A stretch of DNA of 64,000 bases from a virus: the IMG/VR virus record IMGVR_UViG_3300001450_000027, positions 1-64,000 of that record; one strand, 5' to 3'. Shown piece after piece: positions 1 to 8,089 of this stretch. Both the position numbers and the translations under genes were made by a program. The notes beneath the pieces are model-generated. The model was not told the origin of the DNA. It saw only the letters and a program-made list of their open reading frames with translations, and made no database searches. Within the stretch, counting starts at the first letter, position 1. Each line of letters starts with the position of its first letter.

Positions 1-1179
1 AGCAGTGGCAGCAGCAGCGGCTAAACCAGAAAAAACTTCAACTGATTTGTCTCCGTAAACTGCTAGGGTTTGTAAAGAGGCGTTAAGGCCCTTGGCAAAC
101 TTACTAGCATTTATTCCCATTTGTTTTCCCATCATGGCAACGTTCTTAGTTAACTGGGCTGACTTTTCAGCAGAGTGGCCCATACCTTTTGCGAAAAAGC
201 TCATCAACTGTCCTGAATCTTGTGCAGAAACACCTATTTTAGCCAACTGGGCGGCTGATTGAATCATGACGTCTTTGGTCTTCGCACCCATCGTCATGAA
301 GCCGCCAAAGTTATCAGTCAAGCCTTGGATGGCTTTTCCCACTTGGGCTGTTGAGATTCCGTTTATCCTGTTTGCAGCGGAAAGTCTACCTATGCTTTCT
401 GTTGCTCGATCTCCGTTACCTGTGTACGCTGCCAAGCTTGATGCAGCATTATCTATTTCAGTAAAAAACAGCGTCGTATTGGAAATCATTTTGGAGAATA
501 TGGCAGCGGCTGCGTTTGCGACATTAATCGTTGCTCTAAATGCTTCAACCAGACCCTGCATTCCTTTCGGAGTAGAAGCGATCGCCCCTATTTCTGCCAT
601 TTTTCCAAAAATGGAATTTGCATATCCGTTTGTGGATACTCCCATCATTCTTCCAAGGGCACCAAAGTGCTTTTTACCTGCTGCCAGTCCTTTCTCGTGT
701 AGTGGCCCAAGGGTCCTGTATTGATCTGACAGGGCTTTCATTCTATCAAGCTCTTGCTCTGTAATCTCAATACCTCTTTCGGCTGCAAGGGCTCTTATCG
801 TAGCCGCTTTCTTTTGTTCGCCCCCAAGTTTGCTTGCTGCGTCTGCGCTCATTCCCAATTGTTCTGAGATTCGCTTGATATTTCCCTCGTTATCTTGGTA
901 AGCTTCTTCTTCTAATTTGCTATAGGTCATATATTTATCATGGGCTGCTTTTCTCGCGGCTGCTGAATCGTTATAAAGTCTTGCTAATCTCTCTTCTTGG
1001 TCAGCCAACGCCATAGCATCTTTTATCATTTGCTGGGTCTGTTTGGAGTCAAGGCCTGCCGTATTTAATACATTTGACGAATCACCCCCAAAAGCTTTTT
1101 GGAGCTTTTTATAACCACTGGGGTCGTTTATTTTTAATTCTTCTATTGCTTTTAGCAGTTCCGCAGCAGATATTGCCAT
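1..1179 (-). CDS. Tape-measure-like tail protein, N-terminal part (runs off the window)
   Basis: The open frame of 393 codons starts at an ATG at 1179 and continues past base 1, so only the N-terminal part is visible. A purine-rich AGAGGG element lies about 9 nt before the ATG. The protein begins MAISAAELLKAIEEL. Its first half is charged and helical, and its second half is rich in Ala, Gly and Met, with hydrophobic helices resembling tail tape-measure proteins, which set tail length and are ejected on infection. Its place directly after the tube genes and the gp26-like hub/chaperone gene fits this role. It has its own promoter-like motif and follows a terminator, so it may start a separate transcript. 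A different long structural protein cannot be excluded without the rest. Confidence 0.6.
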   Translation of the reverse strand, partial: MAISAAELLKAIEELKINDPSGYKKLQKAFGGDSSNVLNTAGLDSKQTQQMIKDAMALADQEERLARLYNDSAAARKAAHDKYMTYSKLEEEAYQDNEGNIKRISEQLGMSADAASKLGGEQKKAATIRALAAERGIEITEQELDRMKALSDQYRTLGPLHEKGLAAGKKHFGALGRMMGVSTNGYANSIFGKMAEIGAIASTPKGMQGLVEAFRATINVANAAAAIFSKMISNTTLFFTEIDNAASSLAAYTGNGDRATESIGRLSAANRINGISTAQVGKAIQGLTDNFGGFMTMGAKTKDVMIQSAAQLAKIGVSAQDSGQLMSFFAKGMGHSAEKSAQLTKNVAMMGKQMGINASKFAKGLNASLQTLAVYGDKSVEVFSGLAAAAATA

Positions 1180-1201
1180 TATATAATCCCTCTATCAAAC
1201 A

Positions 1202-1209
1202 TAAATAGT
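1202..1209 (-). promoter_or_regulatory. Candidate late promoter motif before the tape-measure gene
   Basis: The coding strand reads AAACTATTTATG, with the core ACTATTTA 23 nt before the ATG at 1179. It lies just after a terminator. The same core recurs before many structural genes in this window. Confidence 0.5.
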
Positions 1210-1215
1210 TTAAAT

Positions 1216-1240
1216 AAAAAAATGCCCTCATTCGAGGGCA
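1216..1240 (-). terminator. Rho-independent terminator
   Basis: The coding strand has a perfect 7-bp stem, TGCCCTC/GAGGGCA, with a GAAT loop, followed by seven T residues. It ends the tube and hub/chaperone transcript before the tape-measure gene. Confidence 0.8.
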
Positions 1241-1243
1241 CTC

Positions 1244-1429
1244 TTATCTTTTCTTCATTGATTTGTCCATCTGTTCCTTTTCTTCCTTAAAGTGCTTCTG
1301 TAGTCTTTCTGTGAACCAGTTTCTTAGTCCAATCGGGAGGTTATACATCTCAATGAATGACCAGCCACCGAAGTGCTTTAAAATAAAGAATTGTTCGTAA
1401 ACGGATTTTTGGTATTTATCGGTCAGGCC
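1244..1429 (-). CDS. Tail assembly chaperone C-terminal extension, probably made by frameshift (gp51-like position)
   Basis: This 61-residue stretch is open in the frame +1 relative to the upstream gp26-like gene and starts at its T-run. It has the pattern FGGWSFIEMYNLP...RNWF, a compact helical domain with conserved-looking Trp, Tyr and Pro. An ATG in the same frame exists at 1513, but it has no Shine-Dalgarno sequence and its first 28 residues are only a shadow of the upstream gene, so independent initiation looks unlikely. A +1 or -2 slip on the eight-T run at 1437-1430 would fuse it to the upstream product, giving about 340 residues. Tail assembly chaperones encoded just before the tape measure are classic users of programmed frameshifting. 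The coding call is fairly firm; the mechanism is inferred. Confidence 0.55.
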   Translation of the reverse strand, partial: GLTDKYQKSVYEQFFILKHFGGWSFIEMYNLPIGLRNWFTERLQKHFKEEKEQMDKSMKKR

Positions 1430-2267
1430 AAAAAAAATCCGCGCCAAACGGAACCTCCATTCCTTCTTCGAAACCACACGAAGGACATGTGAACTGATTC
1501 GCAACCTTGACATCAGGGTTGGCGAGTTTATAACAAACTCTCAAGTGCCTTGAGTCTAATGTTGGCATATTGTCAACATACTTGTTAACGATGTTGCGGT
1601 CTGAGTGACCTTCAATCTCAACGATCAGTCGTTTCATTTGATCAGTGAGAACGGATTCTTGTAGTTTGCCTTTTCTCTTATTATTCATAAGTTTAGCAAG
1701 ATACATTTCGTCTTCTCCTTTAAGGAGTTTAAATTTAATTTTAAACTTTGAAAAGGGCATTAAGGTTTGAAATAATCCATCTTCAGCATGGGTCAGATTT
1801 AGATCTTCGCTAACCTCCGTTTGATGTATTTTTTGATCGTTTAAGTCAAATTCAAACTTGCTGCTTTTCTGACAAGAGGGGCAATTTACCTTTGTCTCGT
1901 AATCAGAGCCGTATCCAGAGATACGAGCGGCGATGATAACAGCGTTTCGATCACCAGTAAGCACATCTTTCGGCTTAATATTCTTATCAAGCAAAATACT
2001 TTCAATAAATCGCTCGATAACAATACCCTTTTTGATCAAACTCTGGGACGCTAAAATGTCTTCTTCCTTAGCGGTCATAAACTTGATTTCCACTGTTTCT
2101 TTATTGTGCAGTGGATGGTTTGCAGGGTATCCCTTTCCTTTTGATGGTAAATCAACCATTTCCGTTGGAGCTACAAAGCTCAAAGGGTTGAAGCCACTTT
2201 CTGCCTGTTGCATTATTGGGGCATCGGCAGGTGGCGCCCCAGTTCTATCCATATTATTTCTTGACAA
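1416..2267 (-). CDS. gp26-like baseplate hub / tail-assembly-chaperone protein with zinc ribbon
   Basis: This 283-residue protein resembles the T4 gp26 baseplate-hub family. A hydrophilic N-terminus leads to a segment with TEMVDLPSKGKGYP and MTAKEEDIL, typical of that family in marine T4-like phages. Two CPSC knuckles, near residue 125 and near residue 260, could form one zinc site. The start is a TTG at 2267: an AGAGGTG ribosome site sits 4 nt upstream of it, whereas the first ATG, 15 nt further in, would be too distant. The gene ends in GAT TTT TTT TGG, an eight-T slippery run, with an internal GGAGG 16 nt upstream. The position between tube genes and tape measure suits a tape-measure chaperone. 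Confidence 0.65.
   Translation of the reverse strand: MSRNNMDRTGAPPADAPIMQQAESGFNPLSFVAPTEMVDLPSKGKGYPANHPLHNKETVEIKFMTAKEEDILASQSLIKKGIVIERFIESILLDKNIKPKDVLTGDRNAVIIAARISGYGSDYETKVNCPSCQKSSKFEFDLNDQKIHQTEVSEDLNLTHAEDGLFQTLMPFSKFKIKFKLLKGEDEMYLAKLMNNKRKGKLQESVLTDQMKRLIVEIEGHSDRNIVNKYVDNMPTLDSRHLRVCYKLANPDVKVANQFTCPSCGFEEGMEVPFGADFFWPDR
1430..1437 (-). other. Putative programmed frameshift site (T8 run)
   Basis: The coding strand reads GAT TTT TTT TGG in the zero frame. A -1 slip meets TGA after two codons, whereas +1 or -2 enters the 61-codon downstream frame. An SD-like GGAGG lies at 1458-1454, 16 nt upstream. The zero-frame stop TAA is at 1418-1416. Confidence 0.5.
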
Positions 2268-2284
2268 TTTTCACCTCTTTTAAA

Positions 2285-2761
2285 TTATTTAAATTCTGCC
2301 CAATCATAGGCAATAGTCATTGACATCTCAACCAGTTCATCATCACTGTAGCTGAGATCTCCAAAATTAACAGTCTTTATTGTAACATTGTTTAAAATCC
2401 ACTCTTCAATAGTTTTTCCGCTAGCATCCATTTGATAAATCTTTAAATCGCTTTTATCGCCTTTTTTGATTCCGCCAAATCCGCCTGTTGTCGAGCCGGG
2501 GGCACTATACCCCATATCTTCGAGTTTATCATACAATTCTTTAGTTTTTTTGCCAACATCAACAATCGTGAGAGTTACATCATTCCAAGTAAGTATTCCC
2601 GGATACTCAATTGAGTGATTAATAGCAGTGTATCTGTTCGTGGAGATATCAAAGCTTGGTTTGGTAACTGATTTTGCCCACCACAAGACGACACCGCCAA
2701 GTTCAACGAGGAAGCGATGTTTTCGTGTTGGTTCTAAATCGGAAGCACTCCAAAAGGTCAT
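2285..2761 (-). CDS. Tail tube protein paralogue 1 (gp19-like)
   Basis: This 158-residue protein belongs to the T4 gp19 type of tube proteins, which stack in hexameric rings inside the sheath. Visible family features are the N-terminal FWSASDLEPTRKHRFLV, then VLWWAKSVTKPSF, a central SIEYPGILTWNDVTLT strand region, and a C-terminal FGDLSYSDDELVEMSMTIAYDWAEF. AGGAG lies 6 nt before the ATG. It follows a second tube paralogue 16 bp upstream and precedes the gp26-like gene by 17 bp. One copy is likely the main tube; the other may be a tube-initiator or terminator ring. The sequence alone does not say which. Confidence 0.85.
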   Translation of the reverse strand: MTFWSASDLEPTRKHRFLVELGGVVLWWAKSVTKPSFDISTNRYTAINHSIEYPGILTWNDVTLTIVDVGKKTKELYDKLEDMGYSAPGSTTGGFGGIKKGDKSDLKIYQMDASGKTIEEWILNNVTIKTVNFGDLSYSDDELVEMSMTIAYDWAEFK

Positions 2762-2777
2762 TTAAACTCCTATTAAT

Positions 2778-3344
2778 CTATACCCGTTTGAACTGTCTTT
2801 CTGGGGTCCCACTGGCTCCGCCTATTTCGCACTCTGCCCAATCATAACGGATTGCCATTTCTACAGTTCTAAGATCGTCACTTGAGTAATCCAAATCGCC
2901 ATATTTAGCTGATTTAAGAAACGGGTTCCTGAGATACCAAACTTCTATATCCTGACCGTCCGCGTTTACAACATGAATTGACATACTTTTAAAACCAGCA
3001 TTAGTGGCTTTAGCCTTAGATATCGTAGCCTTTTGATTTGCACTCGCGCCATTGCCATTCATAGGGATATTATAACCTGAATCAATTAACAATTTGTTTG
3101 TCAACTGAACAGCATCCGGTGAGATAGGATCAACAAGAGTCAAAGTGACCTCTGACCAACTTACACGTCCGGGATAATAATATTTATTATCAAAAAAATT
3201 GTGTTCGACTTCGGAAACATCATATGATGGAACCGTTACGGTCTTCGCCCACCAAAGAATGTTGTTTCCACCGAAACCATCTAAGATGACCTTCCATCTA
3301 TAATTTCTCTTTGGTTCTACGTCTGCGCTACTCCAAAATGCCAT
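2778..3344 (-). CDS. Tail tube protein paralogue 2 (gp19-like)
   Basis: This 188-residue protein is aligned by eye with the neighbouring tube protein: both start with FWS and E-P-x-R-x-x-R, share LWWAK-x-V-x-x-PS, a YYPGRVSWSEVTLTLVD block, and end with KYGDLDYSSDDLRTVEMAIRYDWAE. It carries an extra loop of about 30 residues around positions 90-120 (rich in Asn, Ala and Lys). AGGAG is 10 nt before the ATG, and a promoter-like CTAATTATA lies 25 nt upstream. Its position next to the sheath gene matches the T4 order 18-19. Confidence 0.85.
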   Translation of the reverse strand: MAFWSSADVEPKRNYRWKVILDGFGGNNILWWAKTVTVPSYDVSEVEHNFFDNKYYYPGRVSWSEVTLTLVDPISPDAVQLTNKLLIDSGYNIPMNGNGASANQKATISKAKATNAGFKSMSIHVVNADGQDIEVWYLRNPFLKSAKYGDLDYSSDDLRTVEMAIRYDWAECEIGGASGTPERQFKRV

Positions 3345-3368
3345 TTTATAATACTCCTATAAATCTTA

Positions 3369-3378
3369 TATAATTAGT
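3369..3378 (-). promoter_or_regulatory. Candidate late promoter, variant motif
   Basis: The coding strand is AACTAATTATATAAG, 25 nt before the tube gene at 3344. The same CTAATTATA form recurs at 9868-9877 and 52711-52720. Confidence 0.35.
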
Positions 3379-3387
3379 TGGCTGTTA

Positions 3388-6300
3388 CTAAAATTCAATT
3401 CCGCTTCTCGTTACAATAAAGTCGATAGCGATGAATTCGATTGCCCTAGCAGGCTTGATAAACACTTTAGCATACAAAATGTTTTGATCAACCAAATCTG
3501 CTGTTGTGGTTGTTTCATCCAAAACAAGCTGATATTCTGTAATTCCCAATCTGGACTGAGCGTCTCTAAGGATCAAGTCAGCACCAGCTTTGAAGCGTGA
3601 CCATGTTGCTTGAACATTTTGGTCAAACAATACAGTTTCAGCTACTCTTCCGACTCTCTTCTTAAGGAAGATCATCAATCTGCGAACGTTAATTCTATCA
3701 AGTGCAGATTTGGTTTGTTGAAGAGTTTTTTGACCGAAAATAACGGTCTCACCGATTGCAGGGAATCGAGCAACAGGGTTAATGTTTCTTTGGTAAAGTT
3801 CGTCTCGGTTAGATTTTGAAAGCTGCTTAAAAGCTCCAATAACTTTTGGACCTTGAGGTCCACCAAGTTGTGACAGTCCACCTCTGTTAAATCCAGCAGG
3901 GGCGAACCATGGAGCACCAGTATCTGAGTCTGAGAATGCCAAGGCTCCAATCGCGGCTACAGAAGCAGGAGCGATAACCATATCGCCATTTCCAGAAAGA
4001 GAATCTCTCATTCTTACTCTTGGGAAGTATGTAGCAGCATAACTTGTATTATAATCTCTACTGTCAGAATTAGATTTAACTGAAGCGAGAGTACCACCAG
4101 TTCTTGTTCCATTGTTCTCATATGTCTCAAGATAACCATCATCAAGATCGATGATCGCCAAAGCATCAGCGCGTTCTTCAACCATTCTGATTAGATCGTT
4201 AGTCAAGCTTTCGTTAGTTAAGCCCGGTATTGAGATCACATCATATTTAACTGATTCTGCGGTGTTACACATATCAATTGCTCTTGATACACTATTATAA
4301 GCATAAGATGTTGATTCTGCTTTAGATGCAAGGGCAACAGCGCTTGAGAATGGATCAGCTTTCGTGATATCAACTCCGTCAAATCCACCAAACATTGGTA
4401 CAGCAAATTGACGAACCTTGTCATCGATTAGTTGTTGAGATCCGGACCCTGCTGTGACTGCTCGTGTTTGAGTGCCAATAGCGATTGTGTGAGAGCCAGA
4501 AGCCCAATAGTATAGACCGTTTGCGTCTCTAGCTATTTCGTCCATTGAGAATACAAAACTATATTCTGTAGCATTTGCTGTTGTGTGGACGTCCATAGAG
4601 CCACCTTGAAATCTTGTAAGATCAAGATAATCTCTCTTAGGTGCAACACCCTTTTCATTCTTAGAAGCAAATTTGTGCCTTACACCAAACATGTCAGTGT
4701 TTTTATAATTTGCTGACGCCTTATTGGTGCTTTCTTCAGTAAGCTTTAGCCTTGGGAAGTGAATCGATGCTGACATTATGGTTGGCATCTTTGCAAATTG
4801 TGCTGCATCACCACCAGAATGAATAACGTTGTTATTACCTTTAACATATACATGGGCCAAGTTTGATGTGTCTGTACCAGCAGTTACAGATCCAAGTGCC
4901 TGATGGGTCGAATCGTCACCACTCTCACTCATTGTAAATGTATAATGAGCCCCGGGCCCAACAGCAATAATTGTTACAACACCCCCACTATCTGCGGCAG
5001 TATAGCCTTCCATTAAATTAAGAGCTTCAGCAACTTTATCTGCATACTTTGTATGATTATTACCAGTTCCGGAACTATCTTGTGTATCTACAGTCCAGAC
5101 GTAGACTCCTGATGTTAATGTCCACGCAGTAGAGTTAGCAGTAGCGGCCGCTCTAACTTCGTATGCGAAGCCGTCAGGGTGATTAAATATTAATTTTCCG
5201 CCATCATCGACGTGGTCACCAGTATATGTAACTTGTGCCGTAGCAACAACACCAGCATCTACTGGATCTACTCCGGCAGCAGGAAGAGCCTGTACTCCGG
5301 TGGAGCCTTCTAACATAGTAAACCCTTTAGGTCTAACTGGCCCAAAGAAGCCCCATGGAAGCATGTATGAATCATCGATTCCAGACTTCCAGTCATCACC
5401 CATTTCAATTCTAATATAGTCAGATTGGTTCATGTAATCACCAGAAATATCAAATACCATGTTGGTAGTATTCCAAGTTTGACTCATATCTCCAATTTTC
5501 TTTCCGACAAAACTATCAGAAGATTCGTCTAAGTTACAATTTGAAAATTGCTCTACAAGTTCTCCATTTTGCCCAGTCTTTCTAACACTAAGAGTGAAAG
5601 AGGAATTGGGATTGGTAACAGTACCGAGCTTAAGATCTTCGATAGTAACATAATAATTCGCTTGGAACCATTCTCCATCATGGAGAGAAACCACGCGGAA
5701 AAGCTTCTTTAATTGAGAGGCATCGAAAGCTGATGAATTCAATTGTGGTGTTGGGTCTCGGTTAATAATCCAACCAGACTTGGCTGGTGTGGCTGCTTCT
5801 TGGTGTGTTACCATGTTAGAAGAACCACTAACCAATGGAAGGATTACACCGTATTGAGCCCCAGCAGTAGAGCCAGAAACTAATGCCTGAACTGCCTCTT
5901 CATAAGTTTCACCTAAAAAGTACTTCTTTGCATTCGCAGAGCCGTAGTTCGTAGCAAAAGTCTTAAGAGGGTTAGTGTTCAATACATTTCTAATATAATT
6001 ATCTTTTTGATCAGGATCAAGATGAAATACGTGCTTCTCAACAACGCTAGACTCGGTGTATGAATCTCTAATTTCAAGCGTAAAGGTGTTTCCTTTGCCA
6101 CCTGTTGAAATAGACTCGATCATACATCCAGCGGAGGATGTAGTGGCAGAGGAATTGATGGTGTTTTTTAGACCGCCAGCCATTGTACCACTAAGAGTAA
6201 CAGCAGCACCAGTTGCATAAATAACAGCAGCCAATGTTCCAGTTACGTTTACTGTGGCTGATGCTGAGGGCATAATAAATAACCCGTATGCGGTAACGTT

Positions 6301-6711
6301 TGTTGCATGTGTACCGGTATCGGCAGTTAAATTGGCACCATCCAGATTCCAACCAGCCTTAATATATCCGCTGGCTTGGTTATCTGCATCTTGACCAAGC
6401 AGCCTTATAAAGGTAACTGGTGAGGTTTCTGATGCTAGCCACGCTTGGGCTGCATAAGCTCCGTATGTCGGAGATTGGTTATTCCCATCTCTCCAAACAT
6501 CATTGTTAGCGGTTCCTTTACCACTAATCGGGTCGCCGAAAACAGCAACAAAGTCTCTTAAACTTTTAATCTTGGTGGGTTGCATGGCTGGTCCAGCCTT
6601 TGCTCTTCCAATAATTAATAAACCGTCATCAGTTACTGGCGCCTCAATAATACTCTCATCAATCTCTTCAATAGAAATACCGGGCGATACAAAATCAAAT
6701 TTTCTAGGCAT
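3388..6711 (-). CDS. gp18: Contractile tail sheath protein (gp18-like), enlarged
   Basis: This 1107-residue sheath subunit forms the contractile outer tail tube. The N-terminus FVSPGISIEEIDES followed by LLIIGRAKAGPA and FVAVFGDP is the standard sheath start. The C-terminal third has FPAIGETVIFGQKTL, INVRRLMIFLKKRV and a final VFIKPARAIEFIAIDFIVTRSG, the conserved domain that bonds neighbouring subunits. T4 gp18 is 659 residues, so this one carries extra material: an Ala/Thr-rich stretch near residues 150-190 and a beta-rich, Ig-like-looking block near residues 490-610. AAGGAGA is 9 nt before the ATG and a late promoter motif is 32 nt upstream. No frameshift was noticed. Confidence 0.93.
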   Translation of the reverse strand: MPRKFDFVSPGISIEEIDESIIEAPVTDDGLLIIGRAKAGPAMQPTKIKSLRDFVAVFGDPISGKGTANNDVWRDGNNQSPTYGAYAAQAWLASETSPVTFIRLLGQDADNQASGYIKAGWNLDGANLTADTGTHATNVTAYGLFIMPSASATVNVTGTLAAVIYATGAAVTLSGTMAGGLKNTINSSATTSSAGCMIESISTGGKGNTFTLEIRDSYTESSVVEKHVFHLDPDQKDNYIRNVLNTNPLKTFATNYGSANAKKYFLGETYEEAVQALVSGSTAGAQYGVILPLVSGSSNMVTHQEAATPAKSGWIINRDPTPQLNSSAFDASQLKKLFRVVSLHDGEWFQANYYVTIEDLKLGTVTNPNSSFTLSVRKTGQNGELVEQFSNCNLDESSDSFVGKKIGDMSQTWNTTNMVFDISGDYMNQSDYIRIEMGDDWKSGIDDSYMLPWGFFGPVRPKGFTMLEGSTGVQALPAAGVDPVDAGVVATAQVTYTGDHVDDGGKLIFNHPDGFAYEVRAAATANSTAWTLTSGVYVWTVDTQDSSGTGNNHTKYADKVAEALNLMEGYTAADSGGVVTIIAVGPGAHYTFTMSESGDDSTHQALGSVTAGTDTSNLAHVYVKGNNNVIHSGGDAAQFAKMPTIMSASIHFPRLKLTEESTNKASANYKNTDMFGVRHKFASKNEKGVAPKRDYLDLTRFQGGSMDVHTTANATEYSFVFSMDEIARDANGLYYWASGSHTIAIGTQTRAVTAGSGSQQLIDDKVRQFAVPMFGGFDGVDITKADPFSSAVALASKAESTSYAYNSVSRAIDMCNTAESVKYDVISIPGLTNESLTNDLIRMVEERADALAIIDLDDGYLETYENNGTRTGGTLASVKSNSDSRDYNTSYAATYFPRVRMRDSLSGNGDMVIAPASVAAIGALAFSDSDTGAPWFAPAGFNRGGLSQLGGPQGPKVIGAFKQLSKSNRDELYQRNINPVARFPAIGETVIFGQKTLQQTKSALDRINVRRLMIFLKKRVGRVAETVLFDQNVQATWSRFKAGADLILRDAQSRLGITEYQLVLDETTTTADLVDQNILYAKVFIKPARAIEFIAIDFIVTRSGIEF

Positions 6712-6742
6712 TAAAAAAATCTCCTTATAATCTTTCTCAAAG

Positions 6743-6750
6743 TAAATAGT
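6743..6750 (-). promoter_or_regulatory. Candidate late promoter motif before the sheath gene
   Basis: The coding strand is ATACTATTTACTTTG, 32 nt before the sheath ATG. It is one of the best matches to the window-wide ACTATTTAY motif. Confidence 0.5.
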
Positions 6751-6770
6751 ATCTTATAACGCTAATGACA

Positions 6771-7616
6771 CTAATCTCTGTAATCGCTGTCTTTATCCTT
6801 CCAAGGAATTTTGTCTCCAATAATAACTCTTTCTCTAGAAATTCTCACTTTTGTTCGGTTTTCTCTGATTGTTACCTTTGGCTTTTCTCTGTTGTCTCCC
6901 TCTCCGACCAGATATCCTTGTACTCTAATCTGGACCTTTGTCTCGAACATCCTTTCTTCCTCCCCTAGGTTATCCAAATTTTTACTTTCACTAAAATCCG
7001 GTTGTATGAAGGCTTCATAGCGATAATTGTCGTTTTTAAGCATAAAACTGTTGATATTGCCGGTTTTTGTCATAAAAGGCTGAGCAAGTGAGTTCATTTG
7101 CTGCTGGTATTCGGTTCTAAGGGTAATAGTATACATCACAGCTACATAAACCGGTGCAGGCATGACAATCTCTTGGTAAACAATGTTAGAACTTGTAACT
7201 CTGCCTGTCTCGTCTCCATTCTTTGACCCTCTGTTTCTTTTTGTGTTAACAAAGTTTCTTGTTTTATCTTGTTTGATCCTTCTTGAGACAGTTATGGCTC
7301 CACCTTTGTAATCTGGGTGTTCAAACACGTTAGCTTGAAAGGCGCCTTTAAAAGCAGGATCTTTAGAGATTGAATCCCTGCTTACCACTATAAGAGGTAG
7401 TATCAATTTACCAGCAGAGTCTCTTAGTTCTTTATTGTTTTTGATTTGAAATGCTCTTTCCGCGCCTAACCAAAGAACCTTAGCTTTATTATAGCCATTG
7501 TTGGTGTTGGCGTGAAGGTTCAATTCTTCATCAATATATTTAAACATCGCTGTATCTATAGATTCTATAGACGATGGTTCAAATGGTTCATGTTTAATCG
7601 GCATTAAATAACCCAT
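6771..7616 (-). CDS. Tail completion / sheath stabiliser-like protein (gp15-like)
   Basis: This 281-residue protein has N-terminal FEPSSIESIDTAMFKYIDEEL, a central LILPLIVVSRDSISKD, and PVYVAVMYTITLRTEYQQQMN. The pattern of an N-terminal helix followed by VP-type strands and a YTITLRTEYQQQMN helix is typical of tail-terminator proteins such as T4 gp15, which cap the tube and sheath. The position between neck genes and sheath matches T4 gene 15. The C-terminus is Arg/Lys-rich. The ATG at 7616 overlaps the end of the upstream neck gene; an ATG at 7604 is also possible, since an AGGG element lies between them. Assignment rests on position and general pattern. Confidence 0.6.
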   Translation of the reverse strand: MGYLMPIKHEPFEPSSIESIDTAMFKYIDEELNLHANTNNGYNKAKVLWLGAERAFQIKNNKELRDSAGKLILPLIVVSRDSISKDPAFKGAFQANVFEHPDYKGGAITVSRRIKQDKTRNFVNTKRNRGSKNGDETGRVTSSNIVYQEIVMPAPVYVAVMYTITLRTEYQQQMNSLAQPFMTKTGNINSFMLKNDNYRYEAFIQPDFSESKNLDNLGEEERMFETKVQIRVQGYLVGEGDNREKPKVTIRENRTKVRISRERVIIGDKIPWKDKDSDYRD

Positions 7617-8085
7617 CCCTTGCTCTTATGCAATCTGCTTGTATCTCGAACCTAGATTCGGGCTGCCCGAAGAGGAGCTTAGGTTCATTAAGTTTTACAA
7701 TTTCGTAAAAGATTTCTCCGTATCTAACAAAGTCCCCTTCCCTAACAAACAAGTCTTGATCTTCGGTCAAGCGTCTTTTGTGAAATTTGACATTTATTTT
7801 GGTCAGTTTGTCAACTCCAATACCGGCCATATAGGTACTTTCTATGCCTTGGTACTCGATGAGGGCATGAACCCTTATCGGTGGCAAAAAAGTCTTCTCA
7901 ATCGCCTCTCCATACAGCGGATGATAGTTCGTGTGGTCTATATCAATGGCGAAATAAAGAACTTGTTGCCCAACGACTCTTTCGATGATTTCGTCGTTGA
8001 TTTGTTTAACAAGGTCCTTCTCTTTTTTACCAAGAAAGAGTGGTGGGGGTGGTTGATCTGGTTTTTTCCATTTGTTATCTGACAT
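7594..8085 (-). CDS. Neck / head-closure protein (gp14-like position)
   Basis: This 163-residue protein has a Pro-rich N-terminus, a helical EKDLVKQINDEIIERVVGQ segment and a beta-rich C-terminal half with FVREGDFVRYGEIFYEIVKL. Genes between the gp13-like adaptor and the sheath encode the neck ring that closes the filled head and docks the tail (gp14 in T4, 256 residues). This is shorter, so it could be a minimal gp14 or a separate closure protein. It follows the adaptor gene by 4 bp and overlaps the next gene by 23 bp. The Shine-Dalgarno signal is weak (TAGGT), suggesting translational coupling. Confidence 0.5.
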   Translation of the reverse strand: MSDNKWKKPDQPPPPLFLGKKEKDLVKQINDEIIERVVGQQVLYFAIDIDHTNYHPLYGEAIEKTFLPPIRVHALIEYQGIESTYMAGIGVDKLTKINVKFHKRRLTEDQDLFVREGDFVRYGEIFYEIVKLNEPKLLFGQPESRFEIQADCIRARDGLFNAD

Positions 8086-8089
8086 TCAA

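Noticed and set aside
266-724. 152-codon open frame on the plus strand
   Set aside because: Antisense to the tape-measure frame, with no start context and no neighbours on that strand.
1430-1513. Independent ATG at 1513 for the small chaperone frame
   Set aside because: No Shine-Dalgarno sequence, and the first 28 codons lie inside the conserved end of the upstream gene. Frameshift is the better reading.
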